Position numbers and translations under genes: made by a program
Notes under the pieces: generated by a model
What the model was told of the DNA's origin: nothing
What the model saw: the letters and a program-made list of their open reading frames with translations, nothing else
The model's database searches: none
Assembly: GCF_023227765.1 (NCBI RefSeq)
Contig: NZ_JALKBZ010000014.1
Span: forward strand, 1-60,035
Source of the DNA: Fuchsiella alkaliacetigena
Lineage (GTDB): Bacteria > Bacillota > Halanaerobiia > Halobacteroidales > Acetohalobiaceae
DNA length: 60,035 nucleotides
Reading direction: 5' to 3'
Part shown: positions 8,306 through 18,113 of the stretch, one piece after another
How the letters are laid out: each line of letters starts with the position of its first letter
Numbering within the stretch: the stretch's first letter is position 1

Positions 8306-11300
8306 TTAGTTAAAAGGTAATATCATCTGTAACTTTAACTGATACTGTTCTTCATTATTTATAGAACCATCCAAAATTAAGTTCCTTAATCTATCCATTA
8401 TTTCATACTCAAAGCCAATTGAACGCCTATCTTCACCATTGATAGTCTGTTCATACTTCAGAAAGAACTCCTCGGATAAATACTTTCCCATCCGAATTCT
8501 CCAATCTCTACCAAAGGAAGGATAAATTCTAAACTGATCTAAGCCCCATTTTTCCTCTATAGTCTCTTCAATTCCTGAAAAAAGTCTCATCGTAAGTCCA
8601 GCCTGTACTATCCGCCACAGTTCAGCCTCCAAAGCCTCTTCATAATTACCTTCTAAAAAGCTGCCTAAGCCTCCCTGGCGAGCTAAGAGATTAACTATCA
8701 ATTCCTCATCCATCTGTGGCTCAGATTCAAAACTGATATTCATTTGATCTGCGGGCCCGCTCATATTCAGCTTAACCTCTATTTCTTCAAACTCCTGCTG
8801 AGGCTCAACCTCCGGCTCTACCTCATTTTCAGCAACTGATTCTACATCTACATCTCTGCCTGGTAAAGAGTCAGTACCTGAAGTAACATTAGTCAGTTCA
8901 GTAGTAGCATCTATATCTAAATAAGGCATAAAACCATCGTAAACATTAAAAGTAGCTCTAGCTGAATCCACTTCAAATCTATTATTATAGTAGTTAAATC
9001 TACCAATTTTAGATCTTAGGTTACCACGCATAGCTAGCTCCTGATCTATAGTAATTAAATTAACAGCACCCTGTTCAACTAAAATATCAATATTATCATT
9101 ATAGACCCTCACATTATCACCAGGTCTAATTATCAAATCATAGCTGGGCCCGATTATTGGATCTTCAGCCACCGGCCATTCAAAAGGAATCAAAATTCTA
9201 GTATCATAAGCTACTATCTCTCCTCCTATATGTGGTTGTAAAGCAGTACCAGTGATCTCTAAGTCAACATTATTTTTACCCTGCCAAGAACCATGCTCAA
9301 AAGGAATCTCTTTCCCACTAAGCTGAAGTTCTAAGTCTCCTAAACCCCATTCATCTATAGCTATTTGACCAGTGCTTTCAAACTTTCCACTTCCATAACT
9401 TCCGCTAAACTGGTCAACACTAATCAACTGTTCCTCAATACTCAGTTGAGCATTGATAGCAGAAAGCTCCGCGGGTAAAGCATCTGCCCAAATTTTTCCT
9501 TCGCTAATCTGCAAATCACCACGAAAGTTAGGATCATTTCTATTCCCATAAATGATTAACCTTCCACTGCTACTTCCTTGAGCCTGCTCAATCCCATTAA
9601 CTAAGTTAGCCAGAAGAGCTAAATCCCCCTCGCCTAAGTTTAGGTTGAAATAAAGAGGCTTCTCTTTAGAATCCAAAGGTACATAGCCTTCGGTAGTAAT
9701 TAAATTATTTTCATCAACTAGCATCTCTAATCTCTGAGTGATTTTGAGATCTTTACCTTCATTTAGAGCTATAGCTCCCGTTAAAGAATCATACCTTAAG
9801 TTACCAACCCTACCTCCCCAAACTTCAATCTCAGAATCTATATCTAACTTAGCTAAGTCTCCTTTTATATCAGCAGCTAAATTAACCCGACCACCTAACT
9901 CCTGCTCTATAGGAATCAGTTCATTAAAAGGAGCCAAGGTAAAGGATTTAGCAATTAAAGATAAATCAGCACCTGAATCATAATCATAGCTTCCTTGTAG
10001 ATTAATCGAGCCTATTTGATCTACATCTTTTACTAAGAGTTCTCCTGAAATTCGCGGAGTTAGAAATTCATTTTCAATTACTACCTCTCCAAAAAAACTA
10101 TGAGGAGTACGCAAATTTAAGCCTTCAACTTCTAAAGGCAACAAAGCAACTAATTCATCTAGCTTACCATTATCCATTTTTAACTCTAAACCAACAAATT
10201 CCTCCTTAGCTAAATTCAGCCCTCCATCTAAGCCATAGATAGTTTGATCTTTAACAATTTTTAAGCTCTTTAAGTCCACTTTATCTTGAAGATACTTAAC
10301 TCCTCCACTAATTTTATCAAAATTATATCCCCGAACTTCAGCTTCTTGAAGCTCAAGCTCTCCTGCAAACTCTGGAGCAAAAACCGTTCCAGCCACTAGA
10401 CCTTCAAAGTTCAAGTTTCCAGTAAATCCTTCAAATCTAGAATCAAAGTTACTTAGATGCGTTAAAGCAAAGTTTTGGCCTGTCAGTTTTAGGTCTAAAT
10501 TACCTTCAATATCAACACTACCCTGAGCAGTTAAATCTACTTCTTGATTAGCTAATCTTAACTGATTCACTCTTAAGTTATCATCTTGCCAAGCAAAATC
10601 AATAACTCCTCCTGTTAAATCAATACTATTAACCTGCCCACTTAGCAACTGTAGATTACCAGCAGCAATTAAATCATTAACAGCTCCTTTAATAGCTACC
10701 TCACCACTAAACTCTCCCTCAAAATCTACTAAATCTTGTTCTACAAATAACTTAGACAAATCATTTATTTTACCTCGTTCAGTCTGCAAGCTTAGATCAA
10801 TTAACGGCTCTTCAATTAATTCTATACTACCTGTCAATTGATAATCAGTTTCTCCATAAGCTAAAACAAAATCACTTAAATCTAACTGTCCCTTTTTATA
10901 ACTAACCCTTCCTGTTAACTCCTCAAATTCCCTATCCAAATAGCCTAAATTATTTATATTAATCTCACCTATAAAATTAGGTTCTGTTACTCTTCCTTTT
11001 ACTTCGCCTTGTAAATCAGCTATCCCAACTAAGCTTTCATAGTTATGTACCCCCTTTAAGTCTGCTAAATCGATCTGTTCAGCTTCAATATCTAAACTTA
11101 AGTTTTCTGTTTCATCTATTAGCCCTGTTGCTTTCCATCTACTAGGGCCCGATTCTAAAACTAAATTACTGAGTAATAGCTTATCTCCTTCTAACCAGAA
11201 AGTACCAACTAAACTATCAAAATCATAATCATTAACAGCACCTGAAGTAACTTCAATATTCCCAAAAAGATTTAAATTCTCCCAAGAATGCTGCCCACTA

Positions 11301-12670
11301 ACCACTAAGCTACCATTTAAACTACCACTTAAATCCTGAGCTAACTCCACTGGCAGTTCAGACATCAGTTCCAGTTCACTTAGCTCAACTGTAGAAGCAT
11401 CTACGGACATACTATAAACCAAATCTTCTCCTGGCTGCCACTTAACAGTACCTCGACCAGCTAAATTACCACTAGCTAGATGAGCATTAAAGTCACTCAA
11501 GTTAGCAATTCCATCTCTATACCATAGCCTAAAAGATATATTTTCAAAGTCTGTTTCATTCAACTGGCCTTCAGTAAGTCTAACTTCAGTGTTAATAGTC
11601 GGAGCTTCAATAGAGCCTCTTAACTGTCCCGCAATATCTCCACTACCGCTTAGCTCTAACTGCTGTGGTAAGTAATCTTTAAAATTAGTCAAATCTAACT
11701 GTGAACCTGCATACCTTAAATAGAGTTCAGGACTAGACTGCCAATCATTAATTAATCCTGCTATCTGTATTTGCGAACCATTAAATTCAGCTACTAAGTC
11801 CTGAAGTGAAAGCTGTCGTTGCTCAACCCTTAAACTACCACCAACAATGCTAACTTCCTCTTCAAAATCACTATTTGCAGCTAAAAGCTCTTTAATCTCT
11901 AAGTCAGCTCTATAGTTAAGTTCAGCTAATTCAGCTAACTCTCCATTTAGTACTAACTTACCGTTAAGTAAGCCCTTTTTGACCTGCCAGCTTGATTGTT
12001 CAAGCTTTTGTTTGAGCTTAGTCGGCAAAGTTTTTAAATCAAGCTGCTCAAAAGCAAGTTCCACATCAAAGTCTGTTAAATTAGTCCTTCCTACTACAGA
12101 AAAAGGACTAACTTCTATGTTTTTAATCTCACCTTCTAAGTTAAACTCTAACTCATCACCAGCTAAAAAATCTACCTCTCCTTTAATACTTTCTAAAGCA
12201 TCTAATTCTGTTAAACTATTAGCTTTAAAGTTACCTTCATTTAAAAGAATACTACCTCTAAATTGATTTAAAAAATCAGGCACAACTATTTCTTCTTCAA
12301 TTTCAACATCCAACCATTCAAGTTCAGGCTTGAAAAATTCAATAGTATCTATGCTTTCTACTACCCTATTTCTCTGCAATAGGAAATCCCTTAGTTGATA
12401 GGAAATCTCAATTCTAGCAGTAGAAAACTTATAAAAATCAGTTTCCAATTTTAGTTCCTTAATCTCCAGTCTATTTAAAGCAGTTATTTTAATTTCACTA
12501 AATTCTATACTGTGTCCATACTCTGCTTCCACTACTTCAATCAAATTTTCCTTAGTATTATCCAAAATCTCCATCCAGTTCTGAGATAAACTCCAAACAA
12601 CTAAAACTAATAAACAAATAACTAAAATTACAGGAATAACCTTCTTAGTCTTCCTGGCTAGCGGTACCAT
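8306..12670 (-). CDS. tamB: TamB-like translocation and assembly module protein
   Basis: 1454 aa. One N-terminal membrane anchor (about residues 11-30 of the corrected protein) is followed by a very long repetitive beta-rich region and a C-terminal TamB (DUF490) domain (last 350-400 residues). AsmA/TamB-family proteins form a hydrophobic groove from inner to outer membrane and are linked to barrel assembly and lipid transport. The longest frame begins at a TTG at 12700, but AGGAGG at 12678-12683 lies inside it, 7 bases before ATG 12670, so I place the start there (protein begins MVPLARKT). First gene of the operon, 20 bases before bamA. Confidence 0.92.
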   Translation of the reverse strand: MVPLARKTKKVIPVILVICLLVLVVWSLSQNWMEILDNTKENLIEVVEAEYGHSIEFSEIKITALNRLEIKELKLETDFYKFSTARIEISYQLRDFLLQRNRVVESIDTIEFFKPELEWLDVEIEEEIVVPDFLNQFRGSILLNEGNFKANSLTELDALESIKGEVDFLAGDELEFNLEGEIKNIEVSPFSVVGRTNLTDFDVELAFEQLDLKTLPTKLKQKLEQSSWQVKKGLLNGKLVLNGELAELAELNYRADLEIKELLAANSDFEEEVSIVGGSLRVEQRQLSLQDLVAEFNGSQIQIAGLINDWQSSPELYLRYAGSQLDLTNFKDYLPQQLELSGSGDIAGQLRGSIEAPTINTEVRLTEGQLNETDFENISFRLWYRDGIANLSDFNAHLASGNLAGRGTVKWQPGEDLVYSMSVDASTVELSELELMSELPVELAQDLSGSLNGSLVVSGQHSWENLNLFGNIEVTSGAVNDYDFDSLVGTFWLEGDKLLLSNLVLESGPSRWKATGLIDETENLSLDIEAEQIDLADLKGVHNYESLVGIADLQGEVKGRVTEPNFIGEININNLGYLDREFEELTGRVSYKKGQLDLSDFVLAYGETDYQLTGSIELIEEPLIDLSLQTERGKINDLSKLFVEQDLVDFEGEFSGEVAIKGAVNDLIAAGNLQLLSGQVNSIDLTGGVIDFAWQDDNLRVNQLRLANQEVDLTAQGSVDIEGNLDLKLTGQNFALTHLSNFDSRFEGFTGNLNFEGLVAGTVFAPEFAGELELQEAEVRGYNFDKISGGVKYLQDKVDLKSLKIVKDQTIYGLDGGLNLAKEEFVGLELKMDNGKLDELVALLPLEVEGLNLRTPHSFFGEVVIENEFLTPRISGELLVKDVDQIGSINLQGSYDYDSGADLSLIAKSFTLAPFNELIPIEQELGGRVNLAADIKGDLAKLDIDSEIEVWGGRVGNLRYDSLTGAIALNEGKDLKITQRLEMLVDENNLITTEGYVPLDSKEKPLYFNLNLGEGDLALLANLVNGIEQAQGSSSGRLIIYGNRNDPNFRGDLQISEGKIWADALPAELSAINAQLSIEEQLISVDQFSGSYGSGKFESTGQIAIDEWGLGDLELQLSGKEIPFEHGSWQGKNNVDLEITGTALQPHIGGEIVAYDTRILIPFEWPVAEDPIIGPSYDLIIRPGDNVRVYNDNIDILVEQGAVNLITIDQELAMRGNLRSKIGRFNYYNNRFEVDSARATFNVYDGFMPYLDIDATTELTNVTSGTDSLPGRDVDVESVAENEVEPEVEPQQEFEEIEVKLNMSGPADQMNISFESEPQMDEELIVNLLARQGGLGSFLEGNYEEALEAELWRIVQAGLTMRLFSGIEETIEEKWGLDQFRIYPSFGRDWRIRMGKYLSEEFFLKYEQTINGEDRRSIGFEYEIMDRLRNLILDGSINNEEQYQLKLQMILPFN

Positions 12671-12715
12671 GCTATAGCCTCCTGCTTTAATCTCAATCAA
12701 ACCTAAACTATACTT

Positions 12716-12744
12716 ATGATATTATATTTTTTAAAATTATGCAA
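12716..12744 (-). promoter_or_regulatory. SigA-type promoter of the outer-membrane operon
   Basis: Minus strand: -35 TTGCAT, 17-bp spacer, -10 TATCAT. Transcription would begin about 35-40 bases before the corrected tamB start at 12670, which agrees with the choice of that start over the TTG at 12700. Confidence 0.75.
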
Positions 12745-12795
12745 CAACTATCGTCAGTTATTTTATTATAATTCTGTTAAGTACTTCCGCCAAGA

Positions 12796-12833
12796 TTCAA
12801 AAGAGCAAGCCGTTAACGGCTTGCTCTTTTGAA
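12796..12833 (-). terminator. Perfect 38-bp palindromic terminator after the S55 protease gene
   Basis: A perfect 19-bp inverted repeat centred on TTAA (arms AAAAGAGCAAGCCG and complement, flanked by TTC/GAA). It is 15 bases beyond the stop codon of the S55 gene. The outer AAAA/TTTT bases of the arms can serve as the U-tract in either direction, but only the minus-strand unit needs it. Confidence 0.85.
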
Positions 12834-12847
12834 GAAAATTATTTAAT

Positions 12848-14770
12848 TTAAGATCCATTATTTTCCCCAGCTTTAATATTCAGCTTTGTATGCACCCTTC
12901 CTTCTAATATATATTCAGTTCTAAAAGTTTCCTCAATTAAATCATCAATCGTAAAGCCTTCGTGAACACCATGTGGGCCCTCTTCTGCCTCTGCTGGTAA
13001 GTCATCATCAGGTATATCGTCATTATAATTATTAGGTTCTACCTCCTCTGCAGCTTGCTCCTCTTCAACAGCAGCTGGAGATCCACTTTCTGGAATATAA
13101 TCAGGCATAATTCTAATCACTAAATCATTATTAATCTTCTGCTTTTCAAAAGCAGTTAAAACCTCTTCTAAACTCTTAAAGGTATCGCTTCTACCTTCGC
13201 CATACTCCGTTTCTTGATGAGGTTCACCTTCTTGCCCATACTGAGCATAGTTAGCTTCTTGTCCTCCAATTAACTCCATACTAACCACACCTGGCTCGAT
13301 ATCCTCTGGCAATTCAAGGGTGTAGTTTTTAGTTATAGTCTCCCGACGATAGGGCATAAAAGTAACCTCAATCTCTATCTCATCTCCCGGTTTAATTTCA
13401 TCTTCTAGCACTTTAACTTCATCTATCAAAGCTACTTGAGGCTCTTCTTCTACCTCAATATCTAATTCGATCGAAACTAAATCAACCTTCTTAAAAGGAT
13501 TATAAGTAATCAACATCAACGCCTCTAAAAAATCATCTAAGGCCACTGAAGCTACATCATGGCGATTATAAAACATATTCTCTCTTTTAATAATTCCCTC
13601 TTCTAAATTATTACCCATAATTTCCATCTTAACCTTTGCTGTTCCTCCGCCCGCTCTGTCCATAGTATTATAAATAGACTGATAAACTACTGTTCCTGCT
13701 AAAGCCGAAAGTAGGTCTTCATCTCTAATTAGTTGAGTATCAATCTGTTGGTCTCTGTTCATATCCTTATCTTTAACTAAAACCTCTACCGGAACTACTC
13801 TAGGATACTCTCCCAGCAAACCACTAACTCCGGCTCTACGATCTTGAGTAGCTATTCCTTTTAAATCCATAGGTGCTCCTAACTTAAAAGGCATATCCAA
13901 ACTATCCACTACATGATGAATATAAGCAGAAGAAAAGAAGTAATTACTACTCCCTTTACTCATAAAAGGATGCCCAAAACCTAAAAACTGTTCATCTTCT
14001 AAATAAGTTAAGGTGCCGATAGCAGCAATATCAATATCTCCTTTGACTAATTGTAAAGCTACTGCACTACCAGGTGCTAACTCCGCTTCTTCCTCTCCTT
14101 GGCTACTTGCACTCCCAGTTTGAATCGGCTTCAAATCATAATCTTCCAATTGATTATCCAAGTGCTTCAAAGCTGGCTTCTCCAAGCCACTAACCAATAA
14201 AGGAGTCTGAACTGGATAAGCTAGCAATGACTCTTCATCAGTAGCTGAAGACTCTTCTTTTTTCTCGTGACTATCTATAAATTTCACTTGCTCTACAGTT
14301 CTATCATCCAACTCCACTGCTTCTACCAACTGAGCAACTTTATTATCTACATCTATATCCAACTCCCAAATATCCAACATACTTTCAATGGGAGTAACTA
14401 AACCTAGTTTATGGTCTGTTAACTGCCAACCATAACCAATAGCCCCTATTAATTTTCCCTCAACATAGATAGGACTACCGCTCATCCCAGCCGCAATACC
14501 ACCTGTCTCCTCAATCAATTCACCACTGACTTCTATCAAAATCAAATCTTGATTGGAACTCTGCTCCTCTAAAACTCCTAAAATCTCAACGTCAAACTCC
14601 TCTATTTCCGTTCCTGAAACTGTTGTTTTACCATAACCGGTCATTCCCTTTTCAAGCTCTGCCAAGGGTAAAATATCTTGATTACTATCAATGCTTGGCC
14701 CAGCCATAACTGGAAAAGCAATTAATAAGCAAATTATTAACCCTAATAAACTAACTCCCAACCTACGCAA
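12848..14770 (-). CDS. Secreted SpoIVB-type S55 serine protease domain protein
   Basis: 640 aa with a signal peptide (about 1-23). The S55 domain contains GIAAGMSGSPIY (about 91-102; the first Ser of GMSGSP is the likely nucleophile) and GFGHPF (about residue 268; likely catalytic His). After it come about 200 residues with a beta-sandwich character and an acidic, disordered stretch (about 560-610). It lacks an obvious PDZ domain, which true SpoIVB has before the peptidase domain, and is longer than SpoIVB (about 425 aa), so it is a relative and not the SigK-checkpoint protease itself. It follows flgJ by 80 bases with no terminator between, so it may be expressed with the flagellar genes. Substrate unknown. 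Confidence 0.85.
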   Translation of the reverse strand: MRRLGVSLLGLIICLLIAFPVMAGPSIDSNQDILPLAELEKGMTGYGKTTVSGTEIEEFDVEILGVLEEQSSNQDLILIEVSGELIEETGGIAAGMSGSPIYVEGKLIGAIGYGWQLTDHKLGLVTPIESMLDIWELDIDVDNKVAQLVEAVELDDRTVEQVKFIDSHEKKEESSATDEESLLAYPVQTPLLVSGLEKPALKHLDNQLEDYDLKPIQTGSASSQGEEEAELAPGSAVALQLVKGDIDIAAIGTLTYLEDEQFLGFGHPFMSKGSSNYFFSSAYIHHVVDSLDMPFKLGAPMDLKGIATQDRRAGVSGLLGEYPRVVPVEVLVKDKDMNRDQQIDTQLIRDEDLLSALAGTVVYQSIYNTMDRAGGGTAKVKMEIMGNNLEEGIIKRENMFYNRHDVASVALDDFLEALMLITYNPFKKVDLVSIELDIEVEEEPQVALIDEVKVLEDEIKPGDEIEIEVTFMPYRRETITKNYTLELPEDIEPGVVSMELIGGQEANYAQYGQEGEPHQETEYGEGRSDTFKSLEEVLTAFEKQKINNDLVIRIMPDYIPESGSPAAVEEEQAAEEVEPNNYNDDIPDDDLPAEAEEGPHGVHEGFTIDDLIEETFRTEYILEGRVHTKLNIKAGENNGS

Positions 14771-14850
14771 CTAAATCCCTTCCTTTCCTAAAGATTCAAG
14801 ATTTTTAATCAACTATTGCAGTAAATATTACTATGTATTAACTTCTAACT

Positions 14851-15204
14851 CTATTTTTTGCTTAATTGTTCATATATCACTTTAGACAGGTTCAGTTGCT
14901 CAGAAGAAGCTATCTCCTTTGCATACTCCTCATCTAACATATCTTCAAATATATCTCCCTGTAAACCTGTATCCAAATAATCAGATTCTGGAACACTATT
15001 TCGCATTTCTTTTAGCATTAAATGAACAAATAAAGACTCAAACTCCTGGGCTACTGCCTTTAGTTCTTGGTCTTGATTACTATCTTTAGAATTCTCATTT
15101 TGAAGTTCCTCTAATTTATTCTTAAATTGTTGGTCTTTAGTATCTTCTAATCTCTTTTGATTTTCCATATTTAACATGTTTAGCTGATAGTCTCCAACCT
15201 TCAT
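14851..15204 (-). CDS. flgJ: Flagellar rod-assembly protein FlgJ (rod-binding domain only)
   Basis: 117 aa. The region from about residue 45, with VAQEFESLFVHLMLKEMRNS and then GDIFEDMLDEEYAKEIAS, is the FlgJ rod-cap domain that helps the rod cross the periplasm. The muramidase domain found at the C-terminus of enteric FlgJ is absent, so peptidoglycan cutting must come from another protein. Last flagellar gene of the run, 25 bases after flgI. Confidence 0.9.
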   Translation of the reverse strand: MKVGDYQLNMLNMENQKRLEDTKDQQFKNKLEELQNENSKDSNQDQELKAVAQEFESLFVHLMLKEMRNSVPESDYLDTGLQGDIFEDMLDEEYAKEIASSEQLNLSKVIYEQLSKK

Positions 15205-15229
15205 TCCTAATCCCTCGCTTTACTATTTA

Positions 15230-16438
15230 TTAAATGATTTCCAAATCTGCATGCAGAGCTCCAGCCTCTTTAATAGACTGTAAAATAGCTATAGTATCTC
15301 GGGGAGTGGCTCCAATAGCATTTAAAGCTTGCACTATCTCGGAAATAGTAGAACCTTGTGGCACTACTACCATCTCTTGTTCTTCTTCCTCTACTTCTAT
15401 ATCCACATCCTCAATCACTTCAGTTTCTCCTTCCGCAAAAGGTTCAGGCTGTACTACTTCTTCCTGAGTACTAATAGTAATAGTTAAGTTACCATGAGAA
15501 ACTGAAACAGTGGAAATTCTTACATTATGTCCCATCACTACAGTTCCAGTTCTTTCGTTGATTACTACTTTAGCTTCTGTATTAGGTCTAACAGCAAGAC
15601 TATTTACTTGAGCTATAAAGTCCACAATTCTATTTTGTAAAAAACTAGGTACTGAAATCTTAATTTCCCCTGCATCTACAGCTTGAGCAAAGTTTCCTAC
15701 TCCAGCTTGATAACCATACCGTTCATTAATCGTTTCAGCTATCCTGCGAGCAGTTTCAAAGTTAGGATTTTCTAATATCAAAGAAATCTCTTCCTGTTGG
15801 CTAAAGTCAGTCCTAACCTCTCTTTCTACAATTCCTCCGTTAGGAACCTTGCCTACAGTAGGATGATTTTGCTGTACAGCATCATCATTAGCCTCTACAT
15901 TGAAACCACCAATGGAAACCGGGCCCTGCCCCATCACATAAACCTGATCTCTATCCTGACCAGTCAAAGGAGTCATCAATAACGTTCCCCCTTCGAGGCT
16001 TTCAGCATCACCAATAGAAGAAACAGTCAGATCAATATTATCTCCAATTCTATTAAAAGGAGGCAGTTCAGCCGTCACCATTACCGCTGCTACATTCCCC
16101 GCTTCTACCTGATTAGGGTCTACATCAATGCCAAAGTTTCTAAGCATATTAGTAACTGAATTAAAGGTGGACTCCGAACTACTGCTATCACCTGTATCGT
16201 TTAACCCAACTACTAAACCATAACCAACTAGCTGATTGCTTCTGACTCCTTGAACTCTAGTAATGTCCTCTATTCTCACCATCGGATCATGGTATGTGCT
16301 TTGGTTTTGAGGATTATTTTCATTCATATTCTGACTTTGAGCATCCCCCTCTAGCCCTTCATAGCTTTGAGCTACCAAAGATAAGGAAAATAACAAAGCT
16401 AAAACTAAAATCAAAGACAGTAGTCTATTCCTTTTCAT
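15230..16438 (-). CDS. flgI: Flagellar P-ring protein FlgI
   Basis: 402 aa with signal peptide (about 1-24). Forms the bushing around the rod at the peptidoglycan layer. Conserved blocks: VRIEDITRVQGVRSNQLVGY near residue 50, GGTLLMTPLTG, GQGPVSIGGF and VVINERTGTVVMG. An acidic Glu/Val insert (about 335-358) lies before the conserved C-terminal end TISEIVQALNAIGATPRDTI. P rings are normally absent from monoderm Firmicutes, so this is direct evidence for a periplasm with an outer membrane. Confidence 0.95.
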   Translation of the reverse strand: MKRNRLLSLILVLALLFSLSLVAQSYEGLEGDAQSQNMNENNPQNQSTYHDPMVRIEDITRVQGVRSNQLVGYGLVVGLNDTGDSSSSESTFNSVTNMLRNFGIDVDPNQVEAGNVAAVMVTAELPPFNRIGDNIDLTVSSIGDAESLEGGTLLMTPLTGQDRDQVYVMGQGPVSIGGFNVEANDDAVQQNHPTVGKVPNGGIVEREVRTDFSQQEEISLILENPNFETARRIAETINERYGYQAGVGNFAQAVDAGEIKISVPSFLQNRIVDFIAQVNSLAVRPNTEAKVVINERTGTVVMGHNVRISTVSVSHGNLTITISTQEEVVQPEPFAEGETEVIEDVDIEVEEEEQEMVVVPQGSTISEIVQALNAIGATPRDTIAILQSIKEAGALHADLEII

Positions 16439-16475
16439 AAGCTTAACACCTCTCTACAAGCTTCATTGCTCCCTT

Positions 16476-17051
16476 TTAAAATAACCAACTAAAAAACCTA
16501 CTTAAAACACCTGGACGTTGAGTATCACCAATTGGACCATCTCCCGTATACTCAATCCTTCCGTCAGCTATATCAGTAGAGGTAACAGTATTATCAATAC
16601 TAATATCATCCGGTCTGACAATCCCCGAAAGCTCAATCCGCTGTGTTTCATTATTAATAGTAATCTCCTTGCTACCCCTTACTTTTAAATTACCATTATC
16701 AAAAACCTCTACTACCCGCACTGCCATCATGGCTGTTAAATCCCCACTTTGAGTAGTTCCGCCGCTGGAACTACTACTTGAACTTTGGCTTAAGTTGATA
16801 GCTCGAATAAAATCAACTAAACCTCCACCAGCTCCTGCATCAAAATCACCATCTTGCTCTAACTCATTACTTGCTTCATGGCTAGCTGAAGACTCCTCAG
16901 AAATAATTACCGTCAATAAGTCACCTTCTTGTTGAGGTTTATTATCTCGATAAATAGATCCCGAGTCCTGATATAAAGAAGCAACTACAGGAGTCGTACT
17001 TAACAATAGTACCAATAACAAAGAAAGAACAACTAAACTCCTTCTTTTCAT
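16476..17051 (-). CDS. flgH: Flagellar L-ring protein FlgH, lacking the lipoprotein Cys
   Basis: 191 aa. Forms the ring in the outer membrane. Recognised by SLYQDSGSIYRDNKPQQEGD, the Ser-rich linker (about 88-98), MAVRVVEVFDNGNLKVRGSK, and IRPDDIS-like VRPDDISIDNTV. Classical FlgH is a lipoprotein; here the signal peptide ends TTPVVAS and the whole protein has no Cys at all, so it cannot be acylated. The chain ends in Leu-Phe. Transcribed between flgA and flgI, as in Proteobacteria (flgH-flgI-flgJ). Confidence 0.93.
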   Translation of the reverse strand: MKRRSLVVLSLLLVLLLSTTPVVASLYQDSGSIYRDNKPQQEGDLLTVIISEESSASHEASNELEQDGDFDAGAGGGLVDFIRAINLSQSSSSSSSGGTTQSGDLTAMMAVRVVEVFDNGNLKVRGSKEITINNETQRIELSGIVRPDDISIDNTVTSTDIADGRIEYTGDGPIGDTQRPGVLSRFFSWLF

Positions 17052-17109
17052 AATTTTTCACCTCAAGTTAATTTATACACTTTGTTTTAGAGCAACTAAC
17101 TAATCTACT

Positions 17110-18096
17110 TTATAAGTTAACTTTAACTTTATCTTTAGCTATCACTTTAGCCCTCAATTCTCGACCACTGGTTAAGTTTTCAACTTGAATAGTCTGTCCT
17201 TCAGCCCCATCCTCTAAAGCAAGTCCTTTGGTAGTAATATTAACTCCGCCCACTTCAGCTATAATAGTAACCTCCTCATTTCTGCTTACCAAAGGAGGAA
17301 TCTCTACTAAGTTTTCAGTGATAATCTGCCCTCTATTAATAGGGCGCCGAGCCTTAGAGCCACTAATATCTTCAAAGTTATCAATAGGCTCTCCCCGACT
17401 GGAAGCGGAAATACTCTTTCTTTCTAATTCAAACTGCTCTTCATTCAAAGACTGATTACGAGAGATAGCTTCTTGAGCTACCAAAACCTCTTGATAAGCT
17501 TGAACTTCGACCTGTACGTGATTTTTTCTAAAAAAATCACCATCAACATAAATATCTATAGGAATTGTAGCTCTGCCTAATAGAGCCCGACCACTAAAGT
17601 TGCCTACCTTTAAATCTACTTCTCCTTTAGGCAGTCTTATTTCATCACTAACCCTTTGTACTCTGATTTCAACATCTTCCTCAGCTAAATCCAAACTTCC
17701 CAATATATATTCTTCTGCTTTATTTACCATTTCATTTCCAGACAAGGTTTGATAAGGAGTAGTAACTCGAATTTGAGTAGGTATTTGATAGTCTATTTGC
17801 TCTAAGTCAAAACCTGCTCTCCGTAAAGCTGAAAGAATATAGTCCTGATTTAAAGCTCTGGTATAGCCTGGCAATGGAGCCTGACCTAAATCTATTCTAG
17901 CTAGGCTATCTTTATGTTCAGACGGACCCTGAATCTTAGCTATATCACCTAAATACAAAGTTCGACCACTGCTTTCAACTTCATATTCTATTTCAATACT
18001 CACCCGCTGTCCAGCTATAGTCCAAGAGCTCCCAAGTAATAAACTGCTAATAATAATTAACAGCACCAAAGTAAATTCTTTTTTACTATTGAACAT
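17110..18096 (-). CDS. flgA: Flagellar P-ring assembly chaperone FlgA
   Basis: 328 aa, exported (hydrophobic segment about 9-28). Periplasmic chaperone that helps FlgI form the P ring. The C-terminal half has the SAF fold: VLVAQEAISRNQSLNEEQFE, then SGSKARRPINRGQIITENLVE, and the final beta domain with GLALEDGAEGQTIQVENLTSGR split here only for reading. It lies between flgG and flgH, which fits its role. Confidence 0.92.
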   Translation of the reverse strand: MFNSKKEFTLVLLIIISSLLLGSSWTIAGQRVSIEIEYEVESSGRTLYLGDIAKIQGPSEHKDSLARIDLGQAPLPGYTRALNQDYILSALRRAGFDLEQIDYQIPTQIRVTTPYQTLSGNEMVNKAEEYILGSLDLAEEDVEIRVQRVSDEIRLPKGEVDLKVGNFSGRALLGRATIPIDIYVDGDFFRKNHVQVEVQAYQEVLVAQEAISRNQSLNEEQFELERKSISASSRGEPIDNFEDISGSKARRPINRGQIITENLVEIPPLVSRNEEVTIIAEVGGVNITTKGLALEDGAEGQTIQVENLTSGRELRAKVIAKDKVKVNL

Positions 18097-18113
18097 CGCT
18101 TATCAACTCACTC

